Source of the DNA: Ustilago trichophora
Taxonomy: Eukaryota; Basidiomycota; Ustilaginomycetes; Ustilaginales; Ustilaginaceae
DNA length: 64,000 bases
Reading direction: 5' to 3'
Assembly (NCBI GenBank): GCA_900323505.1
Contig: OOIN01000007.1
Location: 434,001 to 498,000 of the forward strand
The position numbers and the translations under genes were made by a program. Position 1 is the stretch's first letter. Each line of letters starts with the position of its first letter. Of the stretch, positions 20,178 through 31,065 are shown piece by piece. Under the pieces are notes generated by a model. That model ran no database searches. It saw nothing but the letters and a program-made list of their open reading frames with translations, and was not told the origin of the DNA.

Positions 20178-23080
20178 ATGAGCGACCGACCCGCGCTCGT
20201 GCAGCAAGTCACCGCCATCACCGGCTGCAATGACCTTCAGGCCGAAGTGGTGCTCGAAAGATGCAATTGGGACGTGGAGAGGGCAGTCAACTCTTACTTT
20301 GACGATCCACCACCAGAAGTGAGTCTTTCCTTTGCTGTGTAATCATCCTTGCCGAGTCTAGCCAGCTGACCGTGATCTCTGATGCAACGATGTTGTATGC
20401 GATATAATCCCGCTCCCAAGTCAACAATACAAAACGCATCGACCGCCGTGGTACCGTTTCAAGGGGGTTCAGATACTCAATCCGGAGTATCAGGTTGGGA
20501 TGTCCCCAACAATCCAGCCTATGGCCCTCCTCCTGGCAACCCTCCCACATCTAGTCACGGCTGGAGCCAGGACACCAAGGGTGAGCTTGCTTGTTTCTTC
20601 CGAGAATACAACATGTCTCAACCTCTGACCCATATTCTCTGCCTACAGATGTGATAGACTTGACAAACGATGCGGACGACGACGACCTCAGACGAGCTAT
20701 GCAGGCTTCTTTACAAGAGCATCAATCGCAGCAAACATACAGACCACCGGCTCCGTCAAGCACAGTCGGCGTAAGTTCCACTATAGCCACACTTAGGAGG
20801 AACAGCACAGATCATATGGATACCATTGACCAAGGGCCAGTCACCTGCCATCAGATCGATGACATTGACCTTGTCGACACGTCATCTCGCCTTCCAACCC
20901 GGGCCGATATCAGAGCCATGTTCGACGAGGACGATGAAATGCCCAGCACTGCACAAGTCGAGCAACGGGCAGCACCAAAGCACGGCTATCGTTTACGTGA
21001 TCGAAGTTCACTTGCCCAACCGACCAAGACAGTACAGACGCTTTTCGATGTGGGTCGTCATACACAGCCGACCAGGACATATGGATCTCGCAGGAGCAGG
21101 CGGCTGGGACAAATTGGGCGAGCAAGGAGGGACAGAGGAGGTCTCAGAAAACGTAGCTGGTCTATGGTGCGCTCTGCGAACATGAATCGATCCGCTGAGC
21201 GTCTTGAAAGAGGACCATGCTGACACACGTCTCGTTCTTCCTCCTTCTCTATGCGCAACCAACAGGATATTGGATTGTCCGAAGATGAACAGCTGCGCCA
21301 AGCGCTAGAGGCCAGCGTACAGAGTCACCACGATCTGCTGCAGTCCAATGGATCAGGAGCAAGAACCCCAGCCTTACCACAACATCTCGAACCCGATCTA
21401 GAGAGTCGTCGCGCTCCAGGAGCGCCCATCGCCATGGTGGCGCCCTTTGCTTCGCTCGAAGTCGTAGCTGCACTGCTTCAGGCACTCTACGCCGCACCAC
21501 CCGTACGGAGGGCCTATCTTGCTGCTCGACCCAACGATCAACGCGGCTCTGACTTTGCCAACTACTGGAAAGGCGCACCACCCACTGACAGCTCGGACGC
21601 AATTGCACAGCCAGCGTTGGAAGCTCACTTTGAGCTGGCGCAGCGCATTCAGACGCTATTTGCATTCACACAGCTTTCGCAAAGACCGCTGTGCGTTATT
21701 AAGGACGTCACTTCGCTCACACCAAGCGAGGTGGTGGCACGAAGTGTAGACCATTCGTCGCCTGTCAAAGTCGCCAGCCTTTATTACGAGTTCCTGGTGG
21801 AAAGCTTCACAAAGCATGTCGCTGCCGTCAGCGACTTGATCTTGAACAATCCGACGGCCGAACCGGTGCAAACCGACGCCCTGTGGATGACCGATGCCAT
21901 CTTTCTTTCGAGTGGAGCTGCTGCCTTGGCAAGCCCTGCATCGCCTCGTGCCAATGGCTTCCAGGATCAGACTCAAGCCGCACTCCCCAAGGTGGAGCAA
22001 CAGCGCAGCTTTATTCAATTGCGACATGACTCGGTCAACTCGGATACCTACTCTTGCCTGCGAGCGGCACTCGCCTCAGATGGCGAAGGAGCGCTGCTCA
22101 CACGAACAGCACACACCATCAGTATGGGTGTCGACCATGCATTGCCCACAGCCGACGGAGGTCCTTCGCCATTCACCATCAACGAGCGCATACATCTCGA
22201 TTCGCTCATGTGGGATCGCAGACAAGGCGTTCGTCTCGATGCCGAGCTGCATGATCTCGAAATGGTGCGTCTAGATGCGATGCGGCAAGATCTCGAAGCG
22301 CGCAAACGCAAGCTGGTTGGCGATGGAGGTCGGCCATTGAAGGAGGTGCTTTCCGGAGCCAAGCGCTATTTTGGAGAGATTGCGTCTGCAGGCGATGGCA
22401 CCGACGCCATCCGATCGTCGTCTCTCGCTGAAGCTACGCCGCAGATCAGCAAGATTCTCGAAGCGGTCGAGGCCGATGTTGCGGCGACTGATCAGTTGAT
22501 CGCCAAAATCCGAGCGCAGACCGATGCCAAGCGTGCTCTTGTGGCGGAACGGGCTAAACGCGAAGCATCAAACCCAGAATGGACTCAGCTGGCCTACGAT
22601 CTCGTCGCTGTACTTTGTCACGAAGGAGGGAGATGCGCTTCTCTGGTCAAGCAGCCCGACGGAACATGGTGGAAGATTAGCGGCGGTCGAGCCGTGCAAG
22701 TGGACCGGGAAGATGTAGTGATGGGGCGGCCGCAAGACCCATCTCTTTCGGTCTTCTGGGTGGTATACGCTCGAGCAGAAGGTGAAATGTCGAGTGTGGA
22801 AGAGACAGCAGAGGCAGAGGGACAATTGATCGAAGAGGTGACCAAAGCAGCGATTGCAGATGACAATCTGACGTACGAGTCGGAGCTGCTTTCCTTGATC
22901 CGATCGGATGCTGCTACTCCGTCATCAACGGAAGAGGATGTTGCCGTGTCGATAAAGCGAGCGGGAGAGAGTCCCAGTGTCGCGACTGCTGTAGAGCCTG
23001 ACGCAGGGGATATCACAATGACTGTGCCTCCAAGCAGCGATATCTTGGAGGAGGCGCCAAAGTCTCATCCCACAGGCTGA
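20178..23080 (+). CDS. UBA-SIM-UIM-UIM protein with a catalytically degenerate USP fold (USP25/28-like)
   Basis: I propose four exons: 20178-20318, 20421-20580, 20649-21166 and 21266-23080, giving 877 residues with all junctions in frame (donors GTGAGT, GTGAGC, GTGCGC; acceptors AAG, CAG, CAG). Residues 1-47 form a UBA-like helical domain. VIDLT at about 102-106 is a SUMO-interacting motif. UIM1 is at about 110-125 (DDDDLRRAMQASLQEH) and UIM2 at about 278-292 (SEDEQLRQALEASVQ). This order matches human USP25/USP28. The rest follows a USP fold, but the Cys box reads PFASLEVVAALLQALY, with Glu338 where the catalytic Cys should be. The His box (YDLVAVLCHEGG) lacks the GHY motif. Ascomycetes have comparable UIM proteins with degenerate USP domains. 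It probably binds ubiquitin and SUMO chains as a scaffold rather than cutting them. The exon 3/4 junction is the least certain. Confidence 0.75.
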
Positions 23081-23364
23081 ACCGGAAAGTCTCAGGCTTT
23101 GGAGACGGGGCGGGATCGAGAACACTGCAAGCGTTATCAGTTCTCAGCCGTGTTTACACCAGCTTTGTATTGTCGACACAACCTAACGATCTCGCCGTCC
23201 TTAATGGTGGCAATTGGCAGCTTTCCACACGGCAACTGCAGGCCTGCGCAAAGCTCGCTGACGAAGCATGAGCTGAATGAGTACATTTTGAAGTGATGCG
23301 ATAGGGTTGTGAAGGGGAAAAGAAAGTAAAAATGTTACAACTTGCTACCCACAGTAGCTTTCTT

Positions 23365-24768
23365 TTAAGCAACAACACGAGCCTCCTTCTTGTTGTTGGA
23401 CTTCTTTGCCTGTTTAGCGGCCCGAGTCTGAGCAGTGGCGAGCTGTCCTCTCCAACCGCTGACCTGTTTTGTCCTACCCCAACCTCTTCTGAGTGCGCTT
23501 CTCTTCATATTTTGATCCTTTGCACGTTGGCTTTCGAATCCGTTTCTGCCCACTTTCGCCTCGAGTTTGGTACGACGGGCATCGGCACGTGTGCGTGGTG
23601 CATTGCGAGTGTAGTGTTCCCAAGCCATGCTGTAGAGTTCTCCGCCTGCAGGATAAGGCGAAGGCAAATCGGTTCGGAATGTCCATCGGGCTTTGTTGTC
23701 CACTGGAGAGAATGTTTTGTAGGGCACAATGGTTGGGTGTCGAACGTAGATGACGGAACAGGTGGTGAAGGAGACTTCGAGGTAAGGCGGGATGAAGAGG
23801 AATGGTGCGGCATAGTCTGGGAGTGTGAAGGGGTGGACTCCGGGTGGGAGGGTTTTCTCTTTTTCTTTGCCTTTCGAGGAGGCTGGGGAAGTGGTGTCTT
23901 TGGTCGAGTCTGTGCTGTCGGTTGCGGTAGCTTCCGAGGAGGAGGAGGAGGAGGAGGATGTTGTGGCAGCAGCGGCTGATTCGCCCTCTTTACCTTCAGC
24001 CTCGGCAGGAGCAGCAGCAGCATCAGCTTCGGCTTCAGCAGCCTGTGCGACCTCTGTCGCCTCCGCCTCACCCGTAACGGCGTCGTTGACCTTCTGGCTC
24101 TTGGCCTTCTCCGCCAACGCCTTGCTCAACATGGGCACAGCCGATGGCTCGACGCTGACCAGATCTCCGGGCTGCAACAGCTGGTTGGGGTTGTTGCACT
24201 TGACTCCGTTGACCTTGACTTTACCCTGCACCACCATGCCTCTGGATTCATATGCACTGCGAGCAAAGCAAGATCGGAAGACAACCACATCCAACCTCCT
24301 CTCGACATCGCGCATGAAAAGCGATGCTGTGGGCATGGGATCCATCTCCTCGATCACTTTTTGCTGTGTCACTGCAGCATGACTCGACCCAGCTTCCGCC
24401 GCAGGGCCGGTAGGAGCCCTGCGTGCCTGCAAAGCTTTGTCGAACAATCCACCTTTCCGTGGTCCCGCGTTGGAGGAGGAAGAAGACCCCGAAGAAGCAG
24501 ACACCTGGGGAGGGACGAAACTCGGCAGTTCGGTAGGCAAGAACCATCGCTTGAATCGTTTCTCGGGGATCCAATCTCCGTGATAGGCTCGCAAGAAGCG
24601 CTTGGATCGCCATCGCTGCTGGTACATGGTGAGCGAAGTTTTGGTAAAGCTGGTCTGCGAGGCGTGGAAGGGAACAGTGGATCGGGCGATCATGTTGTAG
24701 AGGTTGCGAGAGGACCAAGACATGCGTGGCATGATGGTCTCATGGCTAAAGACTTTGGCCTTGCGCAT
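23365..24768 (-). CDS. NAM9: Mitochondrial small-subunit ribosomal protein uS4m (Nam9/Mrps4)
   Basis: 467 residues, ATG at 24768, one exon. The N-terminus is basic with aromatic residues (SSRNLYNMIARST), fitting mitochondrial import. An S4 RNA-binding domain sits at about 153-208, containing RRLDVVVFRSCFARSAYESR and GKVKVNGVKCNNP followed by LLQPGDLVSVEP, the typical S4 signature. After it comes an Ala/Glu/Ser-rich insertion of about 90 residues. The C-terminal part (FIPPYLEVSFTTCSVIYVRH, SPYPAGGELYSMAWEHY) matches the fungal Nam9 extension. The product is a 15S rRNA-binding protein of the mitoribosome small subunit and acts in the matrix. It is divergent from the SAM synthetase gene 1.5 kb away and converges tightly (284 bp) with the UBA/UIM gene. 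Confidence 0.88.
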   Translation of the reverse strand: MRKAKVFSHETIMPRMSWSSRNLYNMIARSTVPFHASQTSFTKTSLTMYQQRWRSKRFLRAYHGDWIPEKRFKRWFLPTELPSFVPPQVSASSGSSSSSNAGPRKGGLFDKALQARRAPTGPAAEAGSSHAAVTQQKVIEEMDPMPTASLFMRDVERRLDVVVFRSCFARSAYESRGMVVQGKVKVNGVKCNNPNQLLQPGDLVSVEPSAVPMLSKALAEKAKSQKVNDAVTGEAEATEVAQAAEAEADAAAAPAEAEGKEGESAAAATTSSSSSSSSEATATDSTDSTKDTTSPASSKGKEKEKTLPPGVHPFTLPDYAAPFLFIPPYLEVSFTTCSVIYVRHPTIVPYKTFSPVDNKARWTFRTDLPSPYPAGGELYSMAWEHYTRNAPRTRADARRTKLEAKVGRNGFESQRAKDQNMKRSALRRGWGRTKQVSGWRGQLATAQTRAAKQAKKSNNKKEARVVA

Positions 24769-26278
24769 GTTGGCAAGGTTGATGGGCGAGGTAGTAGGGG
24801 TACGGTCGTGTTGGAGAAGGTGGTCGGGATGCTGTCGAGGTATTCAGGGTCGGATGGGAGTGCAAAGGTAACGCGCCTGTCGAAACCAGCGGGTGCTGTG
24901 CAGCTGGCTACTGTTGCCGAGTGTAGCGATGTCGCCAAAAGCTGTTGCGATAGGTAGCTCTAAAATGATCGTGGACACTGTGAAGATGTGCGATGGAGAG
25001 CAAGTGATCCTCGATCTTGATCAGAGTAGGGCAAGGCTCATCTTGAAGGACACCTCTTCCTTACCAAGCAAGCAACCCCAGTAACCCGACCAAATGCTAA
25101 CTTTTTCGGAAGGGCGAGAAGAAATTGCCAATCAAGACTAGATCACGTGGATGTGCATCTCTCCAACACTGATCGTACTTGATCGGGGCATTTCTCAAAT
25201 AAAGATTTGAGATCTATGATTTTGCACCCGATTGGATACTACAAATCGGACGGCAATCGGATGTGACGGAAAAACAGCTGCTTCCAAAAAGCACGCCATC
25301 GCGCTGGCGCTTTTTCTCCATTCGAATGCACGGATCTGCAGGCGACGAATCCTCTCGCCGTTTGCCATTGGACAGCTGAGTTATGCAGTGTGCGGCGATG
25401 TGGCTTTCGGATGGCACAATCAAGCATGTCTGCACAGAGGTCAGCAAACTTACATCTACACCGTTGTAGGGTTTCTGACGTTGGAACAGAAGCTTCAAGG
25501 AAGGATACAACTGTAGGCTCAAGTCAAAGCGGATGGTGGCGGAACAAAGCAGCTGTATTGTAAGAAGCACATGAGCTGGTCTGTGCATTCTCCGAGTGGC
25601 AAGGGATGCTTCCCACGTCGTTTGGTTGGGAAAGAGAAGGATGGGATGGGCACGTTCTTGTGGATCTGCATCGAGTGCGTGGTACACGGCAAGGATCTGT
25701 CGTATCGAGCGCTGTGAAAAGTCGAGCAGGATGTGAGAGGATTGGACCACTTTTGAAAGAGAGCCACACTCCTCTGCACAACGAACATTCACCGATAGCT
25801 ACACGTACGCGTAGATTTGATGAACTGTGTGTGTGTGTGTGTGTGTGTGTGAGCGAGTGTTTGAGGCAGTGACTGAAAGGAAGGAGGGAAAAAAAGAAAG
25901 AGCATCAGAGCCCAGCATGATGGGATGATTTTCACCCGATTCGTCGTTGTGTGTTCTTCCCTTCTTCTCAAATTCAATTCTTCTGTCCTTTTTTTTTTTT
26001 TCAGGACCCTTGCCAGACACAGCTTCAGTGCCTTGACAAATCTACAAGTCCGTGCTCGAGCGTTGTGTGTCGTGCTTTCTGTTTTTCTTTTCTCTTTCTT
26101 CTTGTGCGTTGCCGCCGCCGCCATCGACCCCCTCGTGCACAAATCTTGACTTGACGTTCCCCCCGCTTGCTTCGTCCTTATCCTTTGATCAGACCTCTGC
26201 CCTTTTCTTCTTCCTCTCCTCATCACCACACACATACCTCCATCATCCATCCCTCCTCCCCATCCACACATAGACAAA
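24769..26278. other. 1.5-kb divergent intergenic region upstream of SAM synthetase
   Basis: The region holds a (GT)n run at about 25826-25851, a T tract at 25990-26003, and, in the last 250 bp before the SAM synthetase ATG, a strongly pyrimidine-rich strand (CT and C blocks). Such CT blocks are typical of promoters and leaders of highly expressed fungal genes. No gene is supported on either strand. Confidence 0.5.
25826..25851. repeat. (GT)n microsatellite
   Basis: A TG/GT dinucleotide run of about 26 bp, about 430 bp upstream of the SAM synthetase start. Confidence 0.9.
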
Positions 26279-27786
26279 ATGGCTCCCGGTATCCGCACTC
26301 TTCCTGAGGGTCACTTCCTCTTCACCTCGTAAGTGCACACCAATACAGTCATGTAGTGACGATTACTTCTAGACGGATTAGAAAAAGAAAAAGAAAAATG
26401 CGGTTGCTGACTGTTTGACTCTTTTACTGTATACGATCGAAAACAGCGAGTCCGTCGGTGAGGGTCACCCCGACAAGATCTGTGACCAGGTCTCCGATGC
26501 CATCCTCGTAAGTATCAATTTGCTTTTATCTCTGCTTTCGGACTGGTTCCGATTTTGGTTTACCTGGCTCAGATCTAGCAGCATCAAAAATGCGTATGCG
26601 CTTCGCCTGAAAAGTTGCTGTTTACGGATTAGGTCCGATGCGGTTGAGCGCATTTGTCGCAGATCCAGCAACAGTATGACTGACAGATCAAATCTTCATT
26701 CTTTCTCTGCCTTTTCCCGTGCAACAGGACGCCTGTCTCGAGCAGGACCCTAACTCCAAGGTCGCCTGTGAGACCGCCTCCAAGACCGGTATGATCATGG
26801 TCTTTGGTGAGATCTCGACCAAGGCTCAGATCGACTACCAGAAGGTCATCCGTGACACCATCAAGAAGATCGGCTACGACTCGTCGGAGAAGGGTTTCGA
26901 CTACAAGACCTGCAACGTTCTCGTTGCCATTGAGCAGCAGTCGCCCGATATCGCTCAGGGTCTCGATCACGGCTCCCTTGAGGAGCACGGTGCCGGTGAC
27001 CAGGGTATCATGTTCGGTTACGCTACCGACGAGACCCCCGAGATGATGCCCATGACCCTCATGCTCTCGCACAAGCTCAACTTGGCCATGTCCGCCGCTC
27101 GTCGCGATGGCACCCTCGGATGGCTCCGACCCGACTCCAAGACCCAGGTCACCATCGAGTACAAGAAGGACGGTGGTGCCACCATCCCCCTCCGTGTCGA
27201 CACTGTCGTCATCTCGACCCAGCACGCCGAAGAGATCTCTACCGAGGACCTCCGATCCGAGATCATGGAGAAGATCGTCAAGAAGGTCATTCCCGCCAAC
27301 CTCCTCGACAACGAGACCATCTACCACATCCAGCCCTCCGGCCGTTTCGTTATCGGTGGTCCCCAGGGTGACGCCGGTCTCACTGGCCGAAAGATCATCG
27401 TCGACACCTATGGTGGTTGGGGTGCCCACGGTGGTGGAGCTTTCTCCGGAAAGGACTTCTCCAAGGTCGACCGATCCGCCGCTTACACTGCCCGATGGGT
27501 TGCCAAGTCGCTCGTTGCCGCCGGTCTCGCCCGTCGTGTCCTCGTCCAGTTCTCGTACGCCATCGGTGTCGCTGACCCCCTCTCCGTCTTTGTCGACACG
27601 TACGGCACCGGTAAGAAGTCCGACGAGGATCTCGTCAAGATCATCCGTGACAACTTTAACCTCCGCCCCGGTGTCATTGTCAAGGACCTCGGTCTCCAGA
27701 AGCCTCAGTACCTTGCCACCGCCGCTGGTGGTCACTTTGGCCGATCCGAGTTCTCCTGGGAGCAACCTAAGCAGCTCAAGTTCTAA
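26279..27786 (+). CDS. SAM2: S-adenosylmethionine synthetase (methionine adenosyltransferase)
   Basis: Three exons: 26279-26328, 26447-26507 and 26728-27786, encoding 389 residues, the normal length for the fungal enzyme. Donors are GTAAGT in both introns and acceptors are CAG. The enzyme makes S-adenosylmethionine from methionine and ATP in the cytosol. Visible signatures are [11 protein letters not shown] (21-31), the conserved [13 protein letters not shown] block, and the phosphate-binding GGGAFSGKD near 272-280. Codon use is strongly biased to C-ending codons, much more than in most neighbours, indicating high expression. That bias also leaves the opposite strand open as a 419-codon shadow frame, which I reject. 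The gene begins after a CT-rich leader. It sits divergent from uS4m. Confidence 0.97.
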
Positions 27787-28102
27787 GCGTTGGCTTATCA
27801 ACTTGCTCTGCCTCAGGTCTCTTTCCCTCCAACCAAAATGAATGGTCGATTCAACATCGTTACCCCCGCAAACTAGTTTCTCTTTCATTCTTTCTTTCTT
27901 ACTTCTTCTCTTAATGTGTTACCATCCTTTTACTTTTTTTTGATACGTTTCTCGAACGGTTTTCTTTCTTTGTAGTGTTATCCCCCCAGCCTCCCTTGCA
28001 TAGATCCTCCTTCCTCCTTCTACACCCACACACACACGCACATCTGTACTACACCCTGCACTCGTCGCACAGCGCTCGTCCGCATTCACATAGCTTCGGT
28101 CC

Positions 28103-28138
28103 GCACACACGCACACAAACACACACACACACACACAC
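28103..28138. repeat. Interrupted (CA)n microsatellite
   Basis: A CA-rich array with two interruptions, in the 3' flank of the SAM synthetase gene. Confidence 0.85.
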
Positions 28139-29133
28139 TTCTCACGCATCTCTTGCAGACGTGCGGCTAGAGAGCTCTCGTAGCTACGTCATGCATTAGT
28201 AATATACCACGTCAACCGTGTCTTTCCAGTAATGCAGTGCAGTGGTGTGTGCAAATGAGAAGTCGAAAGTGGAGCTAAGTGTAAGCTGCTTGTACACTAT
28301 GACGAGCTTTTGCGTATGTTCATTTCAGTTGGCTGGAGCTTGAGCCCACTTGTGATCTCAACGGCCTGTTTCGACAAGCTGTAGCACAGTATCGATTGGA
28401 ACGACCACAGCGACGGTCAGGTATATACTGTTCAGAAGGGCATCTCGGATGCTCCCGCTGATTATTGCACAGCAGGGGGGTTGAATGTCAATGCTTCACA
28501 ATTGCAGCAAAGTAGAGGCTCAAATCGACACTGTCTATCTGTTAAGCTTGCACAACAACTTTCCCCATCCTGAGCAATCGACACCTTGATTGTGCATAGA
28601 ATGCTAGCCATCACAATGACACCAGTGCAAGGGAGAAGGTCAACCATAATTCTTGAGGAGCATGCCTAATCAGGACCAGCCAGATCATCCAAATTCATAG
28701 ACATGCACTCATATATAACCATGCAAGCCCAACCCCGCACATCCGAGCCCAGATCGCCCTTCTCCCCTCAAAGTTGGCTCGCTTCCCCCTCCCAATTCCT
28801 CCCCACAGCTGCCTTCAGCACCGCAAGTGTCGACCCTTTAAATCCGCACACAGACCTCGATCGTGCCACGTCGCCGCAAGAGAGGGATTGATAGTAGTCT
28901 TAAGATTAAGAGATAATAAAGCCATACAAGTCAACAAGACTGGGGCCAAAAAGAGACAGGTTGTGCAAGGAGTGCATGTTGTTGGAAGACGCCAGCGCTG
29001 TGACGTGCTACTTTTTGGGTGGAATAACTAGAATACATGAGGGATCAGTCGATCGACAAGACATAGAGAGACAAGAACAGGGCCAGTGTGCGTAGATAGG
29101 AGATTCGGCGACAAAAGGCTGTGCTGAAGAGAC

Positions 29134-29137
<4 letters not shown>

Positions 29138-29173
<36 letters not shown>
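29138..29173. repeat. (GA)n microsatellite
   Basis: A GA dinucleotide run of about 36 bp, about 120 bp beyond the stop codon of the minus-strand gene at 29292-30026. It would lie in or near that gene's 3' UTR. Confidence 0.9.
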
Positions 29174-29176
<3 letters not shown>

Positions 29177-29291
29177 GCGGATGGGCAGGGAGGGACACTT
29201 GCAAAGCGAGACAGAATCGGACTTTCGAGACCACGACAAGAAGGAGACAAGAGACAGGTCAACGAGAAAAGAAAAAGGAAAAGGGCTCAGG

Positions 29292-30026
29292 TTACCACTC
29301 GTCCATCATCATCTCATTAATACCACCAGCTGCTGCTTGTGCGCGTGCTGCTTCTTGGTCGCCTTCGACGTGCTCCCACAGGGGCTTGCCTGCGGAGTGC
29401 TGCTGGGCAAAGTATCGGTTCGCTGGAATGCCGCTGCCGTCATCAGATGGCGAAGGCGTGGGTGGGAATTCGACACCGTTGGGGTAGCGGAACTGGGCAG
29501 GTGGCGAGGATGGCACCTCGTTCTGGTGAGCCGCGTTGGAAGGTTCAATAACCATCTGAACGTCGGCGTTGCCTTCGAGGAGATGGACCTCATCCGACTT
29601 GATGAAGGTGTAGCCGTACGAAGTGACGACCTTGAGCCAGTGCGGGTTGTTGCTCGCGAAGGAAGCGGAAGAATCGCTTTCGGCACCCTTGCCCTTGAAA
29701 GATGCAGATGAGTGCGTGTAGGTGTCGCGTTGCTGGTTCTGCTGGGTGAGATCGTCAAGGGTCACGTCAGACGAACTTGCAAAAGGATCTTGCGAATATT
29801 GAGAAGGAGTTTGGGGAAGCGACTGCTGCTGCTGTTGCTGTTGCTGTTGCACCTGGAAGAAGCTACCGGATCTCGAGCCTCGAAGCGGGATCATTGGACG
29901 CGCTCGCTTGCCCGAGAGTGGCGAGGTTTCGACGTTCTCCTCCTCGGTCTTGCGCTTGGGCGTAGGCGAAGAGCCACCAGCCATGGTGTTGAGGTAGGAA
30001 GTCTTGACGGCGGGAGAGAGCAACAT
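29292..30026 (-). CDS. Conserved-looking small protein of unknown function with polyQ tract
   Basis: 244 residues from the ATG at 30026 (a second in-frame ATG is residue 15). The N-terminus carries two basic clusters, PKRKTEEE and SGKRARP, which resemble a nuclear localisation signal. A polyQ run of 9 follows a GSFFQV segment. Residues about 128-160 (NNPHWLKVVTSYGYTFIKSD and a following VHLLEGNADVQMVIEPS) are less disordered and look like a short folded module. The C-terminus is acidic (NEMMMDEW). No catalytic motif or membrane segment is visible. I do not recognise the family; nuclear location is an inference. One exon, converging with SAM synthetase. Confidence 0.65.
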   Translation of the reverse strand: MLLSPAVKTSYLNTMAGGSSPTPKRKTEEENVETSPLSGKRARPMIPLRGSRSGSFFQVQQQQQQQQQSLPQTPSQYSQDPFASSSDVTLDDLTQQNQQRDTYTHSSASFKGKGAESDSSASFASNNPHWLKVVTSYGYTFIKSDEVHLLEGNADVQMVIEPSNAAHQNEVPSSPPAQFRYPNGVEFPPTPSPSDDGSGIPANRYFAQQHSAGKPLWEHVEGDQEAARAQAAAGGINEMMMDEW

Positions 30027-31065
30027 GTTGGTAAAAATTTGGTTGAGAGTGCGCGTGCAAGTGAGTGGAGGTGCTGGACCTAGTAAGGGGGAGAGGAGGA
30101 TGGGAAAGGGTGGACAGGTGCTGAATGTGGGAACAAGTGACCGGCACTTTGTTGAGGAACACTGTGCTGCTATGAGCGTCAGTTGGTGGTGAGCGGATAA
30201 GTGTGTATAGCGTCAAAGATCAATATGGAGCGAAGGCGGGCAAGTGAGAAACAGTTGATGGTGAGAAGGAGAAGAATGGAAGCCAGTGTCTCGTGCCCTA
30301 GATTCTACCAATCTTGATCTAGCAGTTTCCCAGGTCGGAAGACGGGAATGCAAGGAGAGAGAGAGAAGGTTTCCAAGGCAGCCGAGCAGTCAATTTGTGC
30401 CAAAAAGTGCAACTTCCGGCAAAAGTTTCGAAAATTATTTTAGATTTCATTTTTTGGACCGATGCTCCACTTAGCGTCTCAGGCTTGGCCGCTGCAATCT
30501 CATCTCTAGCGCGGTCCGAAAAGCAGCAGTAGGAGACCAAGAACAGTAGAAAATATCTGAATCTGCAGTGTAGAGCCGTCGCTTCAAGACGCCTCTTTCA
30601 TTTACGCGTTCATTTTGACTTGGAAAGGCTTGCCGAAAAAGGAAAATCCGGCCTCTCCGCTGTCGAAATCGGGAAAATTGGCTGGAATTCTCATGCGGAC
30701 CATCGTAACTTTGCCTTCGTTTAAAGCTGCACACGGCGCGACGCGACTCACACGAGCTTGGTCATCGAGGAATCCGGCCGAAAGTGAGGTTGATCTGTTC
30801 AGTGTGGAAATCGGTGGGAAGAACGCCCGATTGAGAAAGACGCACTGTGGGCAGAAAGCTTTCCCGCCCAAGGCCAAGGTCAAGCCGTGATGCAGCTCGT
30901 GCAAGCCCACTCTAGTAGTTCAAATACGCAGCAAGAACAGAGATTGATCGAGGCTTGTAAAGATGAGATTGCTAGTGAGGCACATATAACACAACAAAGA
31001 CAAAAGAGGACAGACAAGCAGAGATGAATCTCTAGCTCCGTGCACGGCCAGCTGGCAGTGTGCTC
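30027..31065. other. 1.0-kb intergenic region between two minus-strand genes
   Basis: This lies between the 244-residue gene and the 3' end of the acetolactate synthase regulatory-subunit gene. It should hold the promoter of the former and the 3' UTR of the latter. Overlapping open frames of about 90-100 codons on both strands at 30602-30910 show no recognisable motif and shadow each other, so I leave them out. Confidence 0.45.

Larger units (their letters stand above)
27787..29291. other. 1.5-kb convergent intergenic region
   Basis: This holds the 3' end of the SAM synthetase gene and of the minus-strand gene ending at 29292. It contains T-rich sequence at 27880-27970, an interrupted (CA)n array at 28103-28138 and a (GA)n array at 29138-29173. 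A short, G/C-third-position-biased open frame at 28703-28891 (+) of 62 codons, downstream of a TATATAA-like string, is the only hint of a gene. Its product is Ser/Pro-rich and unrecognised, so I do not annotate it. Confidence 0.45.

Noticed and set aside
26629..27888. 419-codon open frame on the minus strand opposite SAM synthetase
   Set aside because: It is Gly/Val/Asp/Glu-rich and arises because the SAM synthetase codons on the other strand nearly always end in C, which removes antisense stops. The + strand protein has all family signatures.
28703..28891. 62-codon + frame after a TATATAA string
   Set aside because: Third positions look coding-like but the frame is short, Ser/Pro-rich and without any recognisable motif or splice continuation.
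30602..30910. Overlapping 90-100-codon frames on both strands
   Set aside because: The two strands shadow each other and neither has a motif, a good start context or a neighbour relationship.
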